Shown here: piece after piece, positions 8,884-16,333 of the stretch
Position numbering within the stretch: position 1 is the stretch's first letter
How the letters are laid out: each line of letters opens with the position of its first letter
Source of the DNA: Actinomycetes bacterium
Lineage (GTDB): Bacteria > Actinomycetota > Acidimicrobiia > Acidimicrobiales > Microtrichaceae
Assembly (NCBI GenBank): GCA_029782335.1
Contig: JAKOVA010000072.1
Location: 1-35,102, forward strand
Length of the DNA stretch: 35,102 bases
Direction of reading: 5' to 3'
Program-made: the position numbers and the translations under genes
Notes under the pieces: model-generated
The model's input: the letters and a program-made list of their open reading frames with translations, nothing else
Databases searched by the model: none
What the model was told of the DNA's origin: nothing

Positions 8884-8928
8884 GAAGGACGCGGCGATCA
8901 CGACCCGCGCCGATGGGGGCGATCCAAG

Positions 8929-10350
8929 ATGACGGCTCTACCCTTGAACAACGTGGTCGGTGTCCTCCGCGCCCGCGCCGCGGTGATCGTCGCCGCCTGC
9001 CTCGCGGCGTCCTCGCTCGCCGTCGCAGCGGTCGATGCACAAACGACGACGACCACCACCCCACCCCAGACGAGCACCGTGCCGGGTGCCACCACCACCT
9101 CGTCGACCTCGACCACCCTGCTGCCCCCGGACGAACAGACGCCGGTCGACCCGCCCGCCGCAGCGGACCCGGAGATCCCCGCTGTCGGTGCCGGTGGCTC
9201 CAACGCGACGGTCAACCCGACCGACCTGTCGTCGCTTCACCCGACGGGTGACAACAGCGCGATCCCGGCCTCACCGCCGCGAGGACTCGTCGCCAGCCTC
9301 GAAGGCTCCCGACCCCTCGAACGACGTCTGGCCGCCGCGATGCTGATCCACGACATGGCCGGATCGAATCTGCGAACAGCCCTCGACACCATGGTCCACC
9401 GCGTCGTTGCGGAGTTCTCCGCACACCGGCGGGTCGAGGCCCTCAGCGCCGATCAGCGAGTCGCCGCGCAACAGGCGGCAGACGCGAAGGCCCGATTGCG
9501 GAGACTGGCTGCGACGGCGATCTCGGCGGGGGGCTCGCAGGTTTCGGCGCTGCTCGGTGCCCGCAACCCATCCGAGGCACGCGAGCGGTTGACCTCGCTC
9601 CAGAGCATCGCTGACATCACCGCGGCAGCTGCACGGGACCTCGAGATCGCCAACCGCAAGCTCTCCGACGACGCGAAACGCGCCGCGGAGGCGCTCGGTG
9701 GCGCAACGGCCGAGCGGGAACATGCGCAGGCGTTCCTCACGACGATGCACACCCGCTTCGAGCGGGCGAACCAGACACTCGAGGACGCTCGTGTCGCCGC
9801 TGGAGTCGGACCGCGAGCGGTGCCCGACATCCCGAACCGGATGCTCGTCGCCTACCTCCGAGCAGCGCAATGGAGCGCCCGGGTCGCTCCCGCCTGCCGG
9901 ATGACCTGGTGGGTGTTGGCCGGGATCGGCCGGGTGGAATCCGGCCATGCCGGATCGGCCGCCATCGGGGCGGACGGCTCGACCTTCCCCCGCATCATCG
10001 GAATCGCCCTCGACGGGTCCAACGGAACCGCCGTCATCTCCGACTCCGACGGCGGAAGCCTTGACAACGACACCGAATCGGACCGGGCAGTCGGGCCGAT
10101 GCAGTTCATCCCCTCGACCTGGCGCTCCTCGGGCGTCGACGCATCGGGAGACGGTGTTGCCGACCCCCACAACATCTTCGATGCCACATTCGCCGCGGCG
10201 CGGTACCTGTGTGCCGGGGCGCGTGGCCTCCCGGTCGACACCGAGGCGGGATTTCGGGCCGCGGCGTTCTCCTACAACCACTCGGCGTCCTATGTGCAGA
10301 AGGTGTGGGACGGCTCGGCGGGATACCGGGCGATCGCGGCGGCGAGCTGA
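8929..10350 (+). CDS. Secreted lytic murein transglycosylase (SLT/MltB-like)
   Basis: 473 aa from the ATG at 8929. A membrane or signal segment (about 10-38, VIVAACLAASSLAVAA) is followed by a Thr/Pro-rich linker of about 25 residues. A helical, probably coiled-coil region (about 150-300) comes next, then the lytic transglycosylase domain. In that domain GIGRVESGH carries the catalytic Glu337, followed by GPMQFIPSTW, DPHNIFDATFAAARYLC and a YNHSASYVQ block. It cleaves peptidoglycan between MurNAc and GlcNAc outside the membrane, in wall remodelling or division. The coiled coil resembles the regulatory helices of wall hydrolases. TACCCT at 8939-8944 stands 8 nt before an in-frame GTG at 8953, which may be the true leaderless start. 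The longer frame back to 8623 runs through the divergent gene and is rejected. Confidence 0.88.
   Translation: MTALPLNNVVGVLRARAAVIVAACLAASSLAVAAVDAQTTTTTTPPQTSTVPGATTTSSTSTTLLPPDEQTPVDPPAAADPEIPAVGAGGSNATVNPTDLSSLHPTGDNSAIPASPPRGLVASLEGSRPLERRLAAAMLIHDMAGSNLRTALDTMVHRVVAEFSAHRRVEALSADQRVAAQQAADAKARLRRLAATAISAGGSQVSALLGARNPSEARERLTSLQSIADITAAAARDLEIANRKLSDDAKRAAEALGGATAEREHAQAFLTTMHTRFERANQTLEDARVAAGVGPRAVPDIPNRMLVAYLRAAQWSARVAPACRMTWWVLAGIGRVESGHAGSAAIGADGSTFPRIIGIALDGSNGTAVISDSDGGSLDNDTESDRAVGPMQFIPSTWRSSGVDASGDGVADPHNIFDATFAAARYLCAGARGLPVDTEAGFRAAAFSYNHSASYVQKVWDGSAGYRAIAAAS
8939..8944 (+). promoter_or_regulatory. Possible -10 box TACCCT for the transglycosylase
   Basis: TANNNT with 8 nt to an in-frame GTG at 8953. 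If used, the protein starts eight residues later than the ATG at 8929 and still keeps its signal segment. Confidence 0.4.
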
Positions 10351-10360
10351 GCGCCGCCGC
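10336..10360. terminator. GC hairpin terminator between transglycosylase and queF
   Basis: GCGGCGGCG (10336-10344) and CGCCGCCGC (10352-10360) form a perfect 9-bp stem with a 7-nt loop containing the stop codon. No U-tract follows. It lies between two convergent genes 18 bp apart. Confidence 0.5.
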
Positions 10361-10368
10361 CCGCGTGC

Positions 10369-10758
10369 TCAGGGAAGCTCTGCCGTCGCGACGGTGCCGA
10401 TGCCGCCCCGTACGTTCTGTGTGACGACCACTCGCGTGGCGTGCGGCTGTACGGACCGATGCACTTCCGCGGCGATCTCAGCGGCAAGCGCCTCAGCGAA
10501 GATCGCCCGGTCGCGGAACCCCCAGAGATAGAGCTTTAGCGACTTGGACTCGATGCAGCGACGGTCGGGGCGATAGTCGATCTCGACCCGGGAAAAGTCC
10601 GGTTGCCCCGTCACCGGACACAGCGACGTCACCTCGTCGGTGCTGAACACCACGCTCGTACAACTCGGCGGAGCGTCGAACCACTCGAGATGATCGACCG
10701 GCGCCCGAACGTCTGCGCCGAGCAGCGAGTAATCACCCCCAGGACGGTCCGTCATCAT
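10369..10758 (-). CDS. queF: NADPH-dependent preQ0 reductase QueF (unimodular)
   Basis: Reduces the nitrile of 7-cyano-7-deazaguanine (preQ0) to the amine preQ1, the last free-base step of queuosine synthesis. 129 aa, the short single-module form as in Bacillus. [11 protein letters not shown] contains the active-site Cys47. [15 protein letters not shown] is the substrate and NADPH-binding block, and the C-terminus [12 protein letters not shown] is typical of the family. Starts are ATG 10758 or the adjacent ATG 10755. TAGGAT lies 5 or 8 nt upstream respectively. The longer frame up to 10842 would run inside queC. The presence of queF argues that the preQ0 made by the neighbours goes to tRNA queuosine and not to 7-deazapurine DNA or an antibiotic. 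Confidence 0.95.
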   Translation of the reverse strand: MMTDRPGGDYSLLGADVRAPVDHLEWFDAPPSCTSVVFSTDEVTSLCPVTGQPDFSRVEIDYRPDRRCIESKSLKLYLWGFRDRAIFAEALAAEIAAEVHRSVQPHATRVVVTQNVRGGIGTVATAELP

Positions 10759-10762
10759 GGGG

Positions 10763-10769
10763 CATCCTA
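10763..10769. promoter_or_regulatory. Shared bidirectional -10 element between queF and queC
   Basis: The minus strand reads TAGGAT (10769 to 10764), 5 nt before the queF ATG. The plus strand reads CATCCT (10763-10768), 6 nt before a GTG at 10775. The two -10 boxes overlap by five bases. The two start codons are 17 nt apart with only 16 bp between them, so one element could open DNA for both genes. Confidence 0.55.
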
Positions 10770-10774
10770 GGGCG

Positions 10775-11485
10775 GTGCCGCTCGACCCATCGCCCGCTCC
10801 TCCCGCCGTCGTGCTCCTCAGCGGTGGACTCGACTCGACCACCGTTGCAGCGATCGCAGGACGCGAGGGCTACGCCGTCCATGCACTCAGCTTCGACTAC
10901 GGGCAACGCCACCGGGCCGAACTCGACGCGGCCCGGAGGATCGCACGAGAACTCGATGTCGCTGCGCACCGTGTCGTGGCGATCGACCTGGCCGCATTCG
11001 GTGGCTCCGCGCTGACCAGCGACCTGGAAGTCCCCAAGGACCGCGAGCCCACGAAGATGGCCGACGACATCCCGATCACCTACGTCCCCGCACGCAACAC
11101 GGTGTTCCTGTCGTTCGCGTTGGCGTGGGCCGAAGTGCTCGGGTCCACCGACATCTTCATCGGGGTCAACGCGCTCGACTACTCGGGATACCCCGACTGC
11201 CGGCCCGAGTTCATCGCCGCGTTCGAGCAGCTCGCGAACCTCGCGACCCGAGCCGGGGTCGCCGGGTCGCGGCTGCAGATCCATGCGCCGCTCCAGCACC
11301 TGACGAAGGCAGAGATCGCCACGACAGCCATCGAGCTCGGAATCGATCCGTCGTTGACGGTCAGCTGCTACGACGCGGATGACACAGGAGCAGCCTGCGG
11401 GCACTGCGACGCGTGCATTCTCCGCCGTGACGGCTTCGACGCCGCCGGCATCGCCGATCCGACGCGCTACCGATCGGACTCGTAG
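10775..11485 (+). CDS. queC: 7-cyano-7-deazaguanine synthase QueC
   Basis: ATP-dependent conversion of 7-carboxy-7-deazaguanine to preQ0. 236 aa from the GTG at 10775. The PP-loop [10 protein letters not shown] (residues 14-23) binds ATP. The family blocks [26 protein letters not shown] and [19 protein letters not shown] follow. The C-terminal zinc site has [15 protein letters not shown] with four cysteines. An in-frame ATG at 10757 would overlap the divergent queF start codon. The GTG at 10775 is preferred because CATCCT stands 6 nt before it and it leaves room for both promoters. It is the first gene of a rightward group that later includes queE and queD. Confidence 0.95.
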   Translation: MPLDPSPAPPAVVLLSGGLDSTTVAAIAGREGYAVHALSFDYGQRHRAELDAARRIARELDVAAHRVVAIDLAAFGGSALTSDLEVPKDREPTKMADDIPITYVPARNTVFLSFALAWAEVLGSTDIFIGVNALDYSGYPDCRPEFIAAFEQLANLATRAGVAGSRLQIHAPLQHLTKAEIATTAIELGIDPSLTVSCYDADDTGAACGHCDACILRRDGFDAAGIADPTRYRSDS

Positions 11486-11497
11486 CCCTGCGGCGGC

Positions 11498-11517
11498 CAT
11501 CCCACATCTGTGGGATG
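11498..11517. repeat. Perfect 9-bp inverted repeat after queC
   Basis: CATCCCACA and TGTGGGATG are separated by two bases, 12 bp after the queC stop. No U-run follows. It may be a weak terminator or a dimeric regulator site for the MBL gene about 80 bp downstream. The rest of the gap 11486-11598 shows no gene. Confidence 0.45.
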
Positions 11518-11585
11518 CGGCCTCCCCCACACGTCGACGGAAAACGTCCCGGGCTCCTGGGATGGTGAGCGCGGCCGAGTGGGCG

Positions 11586-11591
11586 CACCGT
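11586..11591 (+). promoter_or_regulatory. -10-like CACCGT for the MBL gene
   Basis: Matches the invariant A and T of TANNNT, with a 7-nt spacer to the ATG at 11599. No Shine-Dalgarno is present, so leaderless expression is likely. Confidence 0.4.
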
Positions 11592-11598
11592 TGCAGAC

Positions 11599-12444
11599 AT
11601 GCAACAGACACACCAACCCAGCCCGGATTCGCAGCGGCCTCGCCACCTCCCCGTGGAGATCGCCCCTGAGACCTGGGTGATTCAAGACACCGCCGGCGAC
11701 GGGCGACCAGGCCCGGTCGTCCACATGAACTCGATGCTGATCCGAGGGAGCCAACCCATCGTGGTCGACACCGGGGTCGCCGACAATCGTGACCGCTACT
11801 TCGAGGACCTCTTCGGCCTCGTCGAACCTGAGGACCTGCGATGGGTCTTCGTCAGCCACGACGACCCCGACCACTACGGCAACCTCAACGAGCTGCTCCA
11901 GCGCTGCCCGAACGCAACGCTCATCGCGAACTGGTTCATCTGCGAACGGATGGGCAGCTTGCTCGCGGTTCCGCCGACACGGTGGCGCTGGCTCGGCGAC
12001 GGCGAGTCGCTCGACCTCGGCGACCGGACGCTGAGCGCGCTGCGACCGCCGCTGTACGACTCCCCCACGACCCGTGGCCTCTTCGACAGCCGCACCGGCG
12101 TCTACTGGGGCTCGGACTGCTATGCGTGTCCGGTCTCGGGAGGCACCGAGTTCGCCGATGATCTCGACCCCGACGAATGGGCCGGTGGGCTCACCGTCTT
12201 CGCCAAGTGGAACAGTCCCTGGGCGGAGCTCGTCGACCCACAGCGCTACGCCGCGGCGTGCCGTCGAATCGAGGACCTGCCCCTCCAGGCGATCGCGAGC
12301 ACCCACGGCCCGACCATCGGCGCCAGCGACCTCGCCCGCGCGCACGAGTTGGTTCGCTCCATCCCGACCGCGGCCGCTCCGCCGCAACCCGACCAGGTGG
12401 CCCTCGACCAGATGCTCGCCGCCGTGGGTCGCCCGGCGGCGTGA
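11599..12444 (+). CDS. Metallo-beta-lactamase fold protein, flavodiiron ODP-like
   Basis: 281 aa soluble protein. The metal motif is HDDPDH, the H-x-[E/D]-x-D-H form seen in oxygen-binding di-iron (ODP) domains of flavodiiron proteins, in contrast to HxHxDH of hydrolytic lactamases. VYWGSDCYACPV supplies the bridging aspartate region and IASTHGPTIG the late histidine, as in flavodiiron enzymes. No flavodoxin domain is attached, so it would need a separate electron donor if it reduces oxygen or NO. Stand-alone ODP domains also include oxygen or c-di-GMP sensors. It sits between queC and queE, followed 53 bp later by a cupredoxin lipoprotein. The reaction is unknown. Confidence 0.75.
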   Translation: MQQTHQPSPDSQRPRHLPVEIAPETWVIQDTAGDGRPGPVVHMNSMLIRGSQPIVVDTGVADNRDRYFEDLFGLVEPEDLRWVFVSHDDPDHYGNLNELLQRCPNATLIANWFICERMGSLLAVPPTRWRWLGDGESLDLGDRTLSALRPPLYDSPTTRGLFDSRTGVYWGSDCYACPVSGGTEFADDLDPDEWAGGLTVFAKWNSPWAELVDPQRYAAACRRIEDLPLQAIASTHGPTIGASDLARAHELVRSIPTAAAPPQPDQVALDQMLAAVGRPAA

Positions 12445-12484
12445 ACCAACCGCTCCCCGACCCGAACACCACTCGACACAACCC

Positions 12485-12491
12485 GAAAGGA
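12485..12491 (+). promoter_or_regulatory. Shine-Dalgarno GAAAGGA of the cupredoxin gene
   Basis: GAAAGGA with 6 nt to the ATG at 12498. It is one of the few strong ribosome sites in a window dominated by leaderless starts. It fixes this start and suggests that the gene is co-transcribed with the MBL gene. Confidence 0.65.
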
Positions 12492-12497
12492 ACCCTC

Positions 12498-13079
12498 ATG
12501 AACATCCGCCGATCCACCCTGCGCGCCGCCGGGCGAAGTGCCGTCGCGGCGGCGCTGCTCATCAGCGCCGTCGGGTGCAGCGACGACGCCACCGCGTCGC
12601 CCCCGAAGGGCGCCACGACGACGACCCAGGCCACGCACGGCGGTGCCCATACCGTTGAGGTCACTGCGGTCGACTTCGACTTCGAGGGGCTCCCCGCGAG
12701 CATCGCCGCGGGAACGCGCCTCACGATTCGGAACGCTGCACCGAGCGAACTGCACGAGCTCGTGGCGTTCCGCCTCCCCGACAACGAGCGGCGACCCGTC
12801 ACGGACCTCCTGAAGCTCCCCGAGGTGCAGCTCACCAGCCTCCTCGGAGCGCCGAAGACCGTGCTGCTCGCACCCCCCGGGGCCGAGCAGATCCCCGCCG
12901 TGGGTGACGGCACCTTGGACGAGCCGGGTCGCTACCTGATCATGTGCGCTATCCCAACCGGCGTCGACCCGGCCACCTATCTCCAGGCGGCGGCTGCGAG
13001 CGGCGGCGAGAAACCCAACGTCGCCGGCGGAGCGCCACACTTCGTCTCCGGGATGGCCGCCGAGTTGACGGTCCGTTGA
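12498..13079 (+). CDS. Cupredoxin-like (plastocyanin-type) lipoprotein
   Basis: 193 aa. A basic N-terminus and hydrophobic core end at a lipobox-like AVGC with Cys27, so it is probably exported and lipid-anchored. A short Thr-rich linker follows. The rest is a beta-rich domain with ELHELVAF, GRYLIMCAIPTGVDP and GAPHFVSGM. The order His, Cys, His, Met matches a type-1 copper site, although the spacing between Cys and the second His is unusually long, with an inserted loop. It could carry electrons or bind copper at the outer face. A perfect hairpin terminates the gene 8 bp after its stop. The long open frame beginning at 12177 belongs to the MBL region and is not real upstream of this start. 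Confidence 0.75.
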   Translation: MNIRRSTLRAAGRSAVAAALLISAVGCSDDATASPPKGATTTTQATHGGAHTVEVTAVDFDFEGLPASIAAGTRLTIRNAAPSELHELVAFRLPDNERRPVTDLLKLPEVQLTSLLGAPKTVLLAPPGAEQIPAVGDGTLDEPGRYLIMCAIPTGVDPATYLQAAAASGGEKPNVAGGAPHFVSGMAAELTVR

Positions 13080-13087
13080 GGGCAGAC

Positions 13088-13126
13088 GGTTCGGGCCGAC
13101 GGGAATTCACCTCGTCGGCCCGAACC
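13088..13126 (+). terminator. 14-bp perfect hairpin after the cupredoxin gene
   Basis: GGTTCGGGCCGACG (13088-13101) pairs exactly with CGTCGGCCCGAACC (13113-13126) around an 11-nt loop. There is no U-run. The -10 box TAGAGT starts at the very next base, so the hairpin DNA occupies the -35 region of the downstream promoter. Confidence 0.7.
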
Positions 13127-13132
13127 TAGAGT
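13127..13132 (+). promoter_or_regulatory. -10 box TAGAGT before queE
   Basis: TANNNT with 8 nt to a GTG at 13141 that opens a 26-codon frame ending 2 nt before queE. Transcription would start about 85 nt upstream of the queE ATG. Confidence 0.5.
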
Positions 13133-13140
13133 CGCGTCAC

Positions 13141-13221
13141 GTGACCGGAGCGCAACGCCCCCCGACCCGCAACGCCACAGATCCGGCGCGGCTCGGGCTG
13201 CGCGAAGCGAGGGGCGCCTGA
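13141..13221 (+). CDS. Putative 26-aa leader ORF upstream of queE
   Basis: GTG to TGA, 27 codons, starting 8 nt after TAGAGT and ending 2 nt before the queE ATG. The peptide begins MTGAQRPPTRNA and is rich in Arg and Ala. It may be a leaderless upstream ORF that brings ribosomes to queE by translational coupling. It has no recognisable domain. It could equally be an untranslated leader with a chance frame. Confidence 0.35.
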   Translation: MTGAQRPPTRNATDPARLGLREARGA

Positions 13222-13223
13222 CG

Positions 13224-13856
13224 ATGGGCTATCTCGTCAAGGAGGTGTTCGCCACGCTGCAGGGCGAAGGCACCCACGCCGGTCGCGCGGCGGTCTTCTG
13301 CCGGTTCTCGGGCTGCAACCTCTGGAGCGGCCGTGAGGAACACCGCGCAACGGCGGTTTGCCGGTTCTGCGACACCGACTTCGTGGGCACTGACGGCCCC
13401 GGTGGTGGACGGTTCGCGACCGCCGCAGAACTCGCGGCGCACGTCACGTCGATCTGGCCGGCCGGGATCGAGGACCGCTTCGTGGTGTGCACCGGCGGCG
13501 AACCGCTCCTGCAACTCGACGACGAGTTGGTCACGGCGTTCGCCGACGCCGGCTTCGAGGTCGCCGTCGAGACGAACGGAACACGCCCGGTGCCCACCGG
13601 GGTCGACTGGGTGTGTGTCAGCCCAAAGGCGGGGGCACCGCTCGTGGTCGAACACGCCGACGAAGTGAAGTTGGTGGTCCCACAGCACGGCCTCGACCCC
13701 GGCGATATCGAGTGGATCAAGACCACCCGCCGCTATCTCCAGCCGATGGACGGTCCCGACCTCGCCGCCAACACCCGCTGGGCGATCGAGTACTGCCTTG
13801 CCCACCCCGGGTGGCGCCTCAGCGTCCAGACCCACAAGATGCTCGGCATCCCATGA
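13224..13856 (+). CDS. queE: 7-carboxy-7-deazaguanine synthase QueE (radical SAM)
   Basis: Radical SAM ring contraction of 6-carboxy-tetrahydropterin to 7-carboxy-7-deazaguanine. 210 aa. The N-terminus [20 protein letters not shown] is typical. The iron-sulfur cysteines are Cys31, Cys46 and Cys49, a CX14CX2C arrangement instead of the usual CX3CX2C. This expanded motif is known from some QueE enzymes such as the Burkholderia multivorans protein. [12 protein letters not shown] is the SAM-binding GGE motif, and [10 protein letters not shown] and CVSPKAGAP match the family. The ATG at 13224 follows GAGGGG 9 nt upstream and the end of a short ORF. The stop overlaps the queD start by 4 bp. Confidence 0.95.
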   Translation: MGYLVKEVFATLQGEGTHAGRAAVFCRFSGCNLWSGREEHRATAVCRFCDTDFVGTDGPGGGRFATAAELAAHVTSIWPAGIEDRFVVCTGGEPLLQLDDELVTAFADAGFEVAVETNGTRPVPTGVDWVCVSPKAGAPLVVEHADEVKLVVPQHGLDPGDIEWIKTTRRYLQPMDGPDLAANTRWAIEYCLAHPGWRLSVQTHKMLGIP

Positions 13857-14218
13857 CACACGAGACCGAGATCTTCATCGAGTTGGGCTTCGAGGCGGCG
13901 CACCGACTTCCCCACGTTCCCGACGGGCACAAGTGCGCTCGCTTGCACGGCCACTCGTTTCGCGTCGCCCTCCATGTCTCGGGCGAGCCGATCGACCCGC
14001 AAGGCTGGGTGATGGACTTCGCCGAGATCCGTGCCGCTGCGGCACCGGTCATCGACCGACTCGACCATCACTATCTCAACGAGATTCCCGGCCTCGAGAA
14101 CCCGACCAGCGAACGCCTCGCGGCGTGGATCTGGGATCAACTCGTCGACACGCTCGACGGCCTCAGCCAGGTGGTGGTGCGCGAAACCTGCACGTCGGGG
14201 TGTGTCTACCGCGGCTGA
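13853..14218 (+). CDS. queD: 6-carboxy-tetrahydropterin synthase QueD
   Basis: Converts dihydroneopterin triphosphate to 6-carboxy-5,6,7,8-tetrahydropterin, feeding QueE. 121 aa. Zinc ligands are His17 (FEAAHRLP), His32 and His34 (ARLHGHSF). Cys28 in [10 protein letters not shown] is the catalytic thiol. [29 protein letters not shown] and [13 protein letters not shown] complete the family pattern. The ATGA overlap with queE shows coupled translation. No folE is in the window, so the GTP cyclohydrolase must come from elsewhere. The 3' end overlaps the convergent unknown gene by 13 bp. Confidence 0.93.
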   Translation: MTHETEIFIELGFEAAHRLPHVPDGHKCARLHGHSFRVALHVSGEPIDPQGWVMDFAEIRAAAAPVIDRLDHHYLNEIPGLENPTSERLAAWIWDQLVDTLDGLSQVVVRETCTSGCVYRG

Positions 14219-14718
14219 TCCGGCTCGCGATCTCGACGTTGCGCATCGAGGACTTCAGCCAGCGACGCGCAGTACCGCAAGGTCGACGCTCGACCCGCGA
14301 CCACCTCGGCAACGTGGCCGGTCTCGGTGTCCACCGAACCCAGATCCTCCCAGTCGCCGTCGGCGTCGAGCCGGAAGACGTAGAGGCGCCGGTCCGCCGG
14401 ATCGCTCCACCGCAACGCCACGACGAGCGGAATCGACCGGCGACCGCGACCGCCGAAGCGGCGGGTGTTTCGGCGTCCGCGCCGAGGTGTAGCGGCGGCG
14501 ACGACGTTCGGGACCACCCGTGCGATCAGCGCCGCCGCGCGCGGCGTTCGAGCGTCGATGGTGCCGTCACGACGATCGATGAGCCCCCCGAGCACGCCCT
14601 CCTCGTCGCGCACCTCGAAGCGGTCACCGTCGCCATCAACGACCCGACGCAGATACAGCACCGCTTCGGGCGGCGGCGTGGGAGCGTCGTTCGGGGCGGG
14701 TGGCGAGCCGGGCTGCAC
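14206..14718 (-). CDS. Hypothetical protein
   Basis: 170 aa, GTG start at 14718, not recognised. A proline-rich N-terminus (about 1-18) precedes two short beta-rich segments, [20 protein letters not shown] and [20 protein letters not shown], separated by a basic stretch [16 protein letters not shown]. The two segments look like divergent versions of the same strand-turn-strand unit, which is only an impression. No signal peptide or membrane helix. It fills a stretch that would otherwise be empty and has the codon bias of its neighbours. A weak CAGACT lies 8 nt before the start. It overlaps the end of queD convergently. Confidence 0.6.
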   Translation of the reverse strand: MQPGSPPAPNDAPTPPPEAVLYLRRVVDGDGDRFEVRDEEGVLGGLIDRRDGTIDARTPRAAALIARVVPNVVAAATPRRGRRNTRRFGGRGRRSIPLVVALRWSDPADRRLYVFRLDADGDWEDLGSVDTETGHVAEVVAGRASTLRYCASLAEVLDAQRRDREPDQPR

Positions 14719-14797
14719 GACCCTCGAGTCTGGTGCCTCCGGGCGCTCAACGAGAATCGGCTCCCCCGCCGCCTCGGCTCATCGACGCAACGCCCCC

Positions 14798-14803
14798 TAA
14801 CGT
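14798..14803 (+). promoter_or_regulatory. -10 box TAACGT for the aldehyde dehydrogenase gene
   Basis: TANNNT about 34 nt before the ATG at 14838. This gives a leader of roughly 28 nt with purine-rich AGGAAG and CGGAAA as possible ribosome sites. This gene therefore seems not to be leaderless. Confidence 0.45.
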
Positions 14804-14837
14804 GCGGAGGGAGCATCAGGAAGAACGGAAACCCCGA

Positions 14838-16325
14838 ATGACACGTCTCGAACACTGGATCAACGGTGGACCGACGCCCGGAGATGCCACTCGCACCGCA
14901 CCGGTGTTCGACCCGGCGACCGGCGCGCAGCGCGTCGAGTTACCCCTCGCGACCGTCGAGGAGGTCGACCGGGCCGTCGCAAACGCGGCCGCGGCCGCGC
15001 CGGCGTGGGCTGCCACCTCGCTCGCGAGGCGGGCCGAACTGCTCTTCGCCGCTCGTGAACTGCTCCACCAGCGTCGCGACCTCATCGCTTCGGCAGTGAC
15101 CTCCGAGCACGGCAAGGTCCTCTCCGACGCAGCGGGCGAGGTTGCGCGGGGAATCGAGAATGTCGAGTTCGCCTGCGGGATCCCCCACCTGCTCAAGGGG
15201 GGCTACAGCCACCAGGCGTCCACGGGGATCGACGTGTTCTCGCTCCACCAGCCGCTCGGCGTCGTCGCCGGAGTCACCCCGTTCAACTTCCCCGCGATGG
15301 TGCCGTTGTGGATGATCGCGAACGCGCTCGCCTGTGGGAACACCTTCGTCCTGAAACCCTCGGAGAAGGATCCGTCGGCGTCGATGCTCATCGCGCAGGC
15401 GTTCTCCGACGCGGGACTCCCGCCCGGGGTGCTGAACGTGATCCACGGTGACCGGGTCGCGGTGGACCGGCTCATCGAGCATCCCGAGATCGCGGCGATC
15501 AGCTTCGTCGGCTCCACGCCGGTCGCCCGGTCGATCTACGAGCGTGCGACGGCGACCGGAAAGCGCGTCCAGGCGCTCGGCGGAGCGAAGAACCACATGG
15601 TGGTGCTTCCTGACGCCGATCTCGACCTCGCCGCCGACGCCGCGATCTCCGCCGCCTACGGGTCGGCGGGGGAACGCTGCATGGCGATTTCCGTGGTGGT
15701 GGCGGTGGGGGATGTCGGCGACGATCTCGTCGACGCGATCGAGACCCGCCTCGACCGGGTTCGGATCGGACCGGGAACCGACCCCGATTCCGAGATGGGG
15801 CCGCTCATCACCCGCGAGCACCGCGACCGCGTCGCCTCCTACCTCGACGTCGCCGCTGGGGAAGGCGCCGATATCCGTCGCGACGGCCGCGCGCAGCGCT
15901 TCGAGGGCGACGGTTTCTTCCTGGGACTCTCGCTCGTCGACCGGGTCTCGCCGTGGTCACGCCTGCATCGTGAAGAGATTTTCGGTCCGGTCCTCGCGGT
16001 GATCCGCGTGGCGACCTACGACGACGCGGTGACCCTGATCAACGATCACGAGTTCGGGAACGGCTGCGCGATCTACACGCGTGACGGCGGCGCGGCACGG
16101 CGTTTCCAGGGCGAGGTCCAGTGCGGCATGGTGGGCGTGAACGTCCCCATCCCCGTTCCGGTCGCCTACTACAGCTTCGGCGGGTGGAAGGCGTCGCTCT
16201 TCGGCGACAGCCACATCTACGGGCCCGAGGGTGTGCACTTCTACACGCGAACGAAGGTCGTGACGCAGCGGTGGCCCGACCCGGCCACCTCGACGATCGA
16301 TTTGGGATTTCCCCGAACGCGCTGA
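14838..16325 (+). CDS. mmsA: CoA-acylating methylmalonate-semialdehyde dehydrogenase
   Basis: Oxidises methylmalonate semialdehyde (or malonate semialdehyde) with NAD and CoA to propionyl-CoA (or acetyl-CoA) in valine, inositol or pyrimidine breakdown. 495 aa, normal length. PFNFPAMVPLWM binds NAD. QALGGAKNHM replaces the general-base glutamate of ordinary aldehyde dehydrogenases with Asn, as expected for a CoA-dependent enzyme. GSAGERCMAIS holds the catalytic Cys281. The C-terminal VPVAYYSFGGWKASLFGD and HFYTRTKVVTQRW blocks are specific to the MmsA group. It is alone on its strand, with no other valine or inositol catabolic gene nearby, so the pathway is not fixed by context. Confidence 0.93.
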   Translation: MTRLEHWINGGPTPGDATRTAPVFDPATGAQRVELPLATVEEVDRAVANAAAAAPAWAATSLARRAELLFAARELLHQRRDLIASAVTSEHGKVLSDAAGEVARGIENVEFACGIPHLLKGGYSHQASTGIDVFSLHQPLGVVAGVTPFNFPAMVPLWMIANALACGNTFVLKPSEKDPSASMLIAQAFSDAGLPPGVLNVIHGDRVAVDRLIEHPEIAAISFVGSTPVARSIYERATATGKRVQALGGAKNHMVVLPDADLDLAADAAISAAYGSAGERCMAISVVVAVGDVGDDLVDAIETRLDRVRIGPGTDPDSEMGPLITREHRDRVASYLDVAAGEGADIRRDGRAQRFEGDGFFLGLSLVDRVSPWSRLHREEIFGPVLAVIRVATYDDAVTLINDHEFGNGCAIYTRDGGAARRFQGEVQCGMVGVNVPIPVPVAYYSFGGWKASLFGDSHIYGPEGVHFYTRTKVVTQRWPDPATSTIDLGFPRTR

Positions 16326-16333
16326 GCGCGCCG

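Noticed and set aside
8623-8928. N-terminal extension of the transglycosylase
   Set aside because: It runs antisense through the start of the PP2C gene, and the signal segment appears only after 8929.
10757-10774. ATG at 10757 as queC start
   Set aside because: It would overlap the divergent queF start codon and remove any room for promoters; the GTG at 10775 has a -10-like box at 6 nt.
10350-13224. preQ1 riboswitch controlling the que genes
   Set aside because: No matching hairpin with an A-rich tail was found, and the predicted RNAs for queC and queF are leaderless.
10369-14218. 7-deazapurine DNA modification (Dpd) island
   Set aside because: queF is present and no dpd genes are seen, so tRNA queuosine is the simpler destination.
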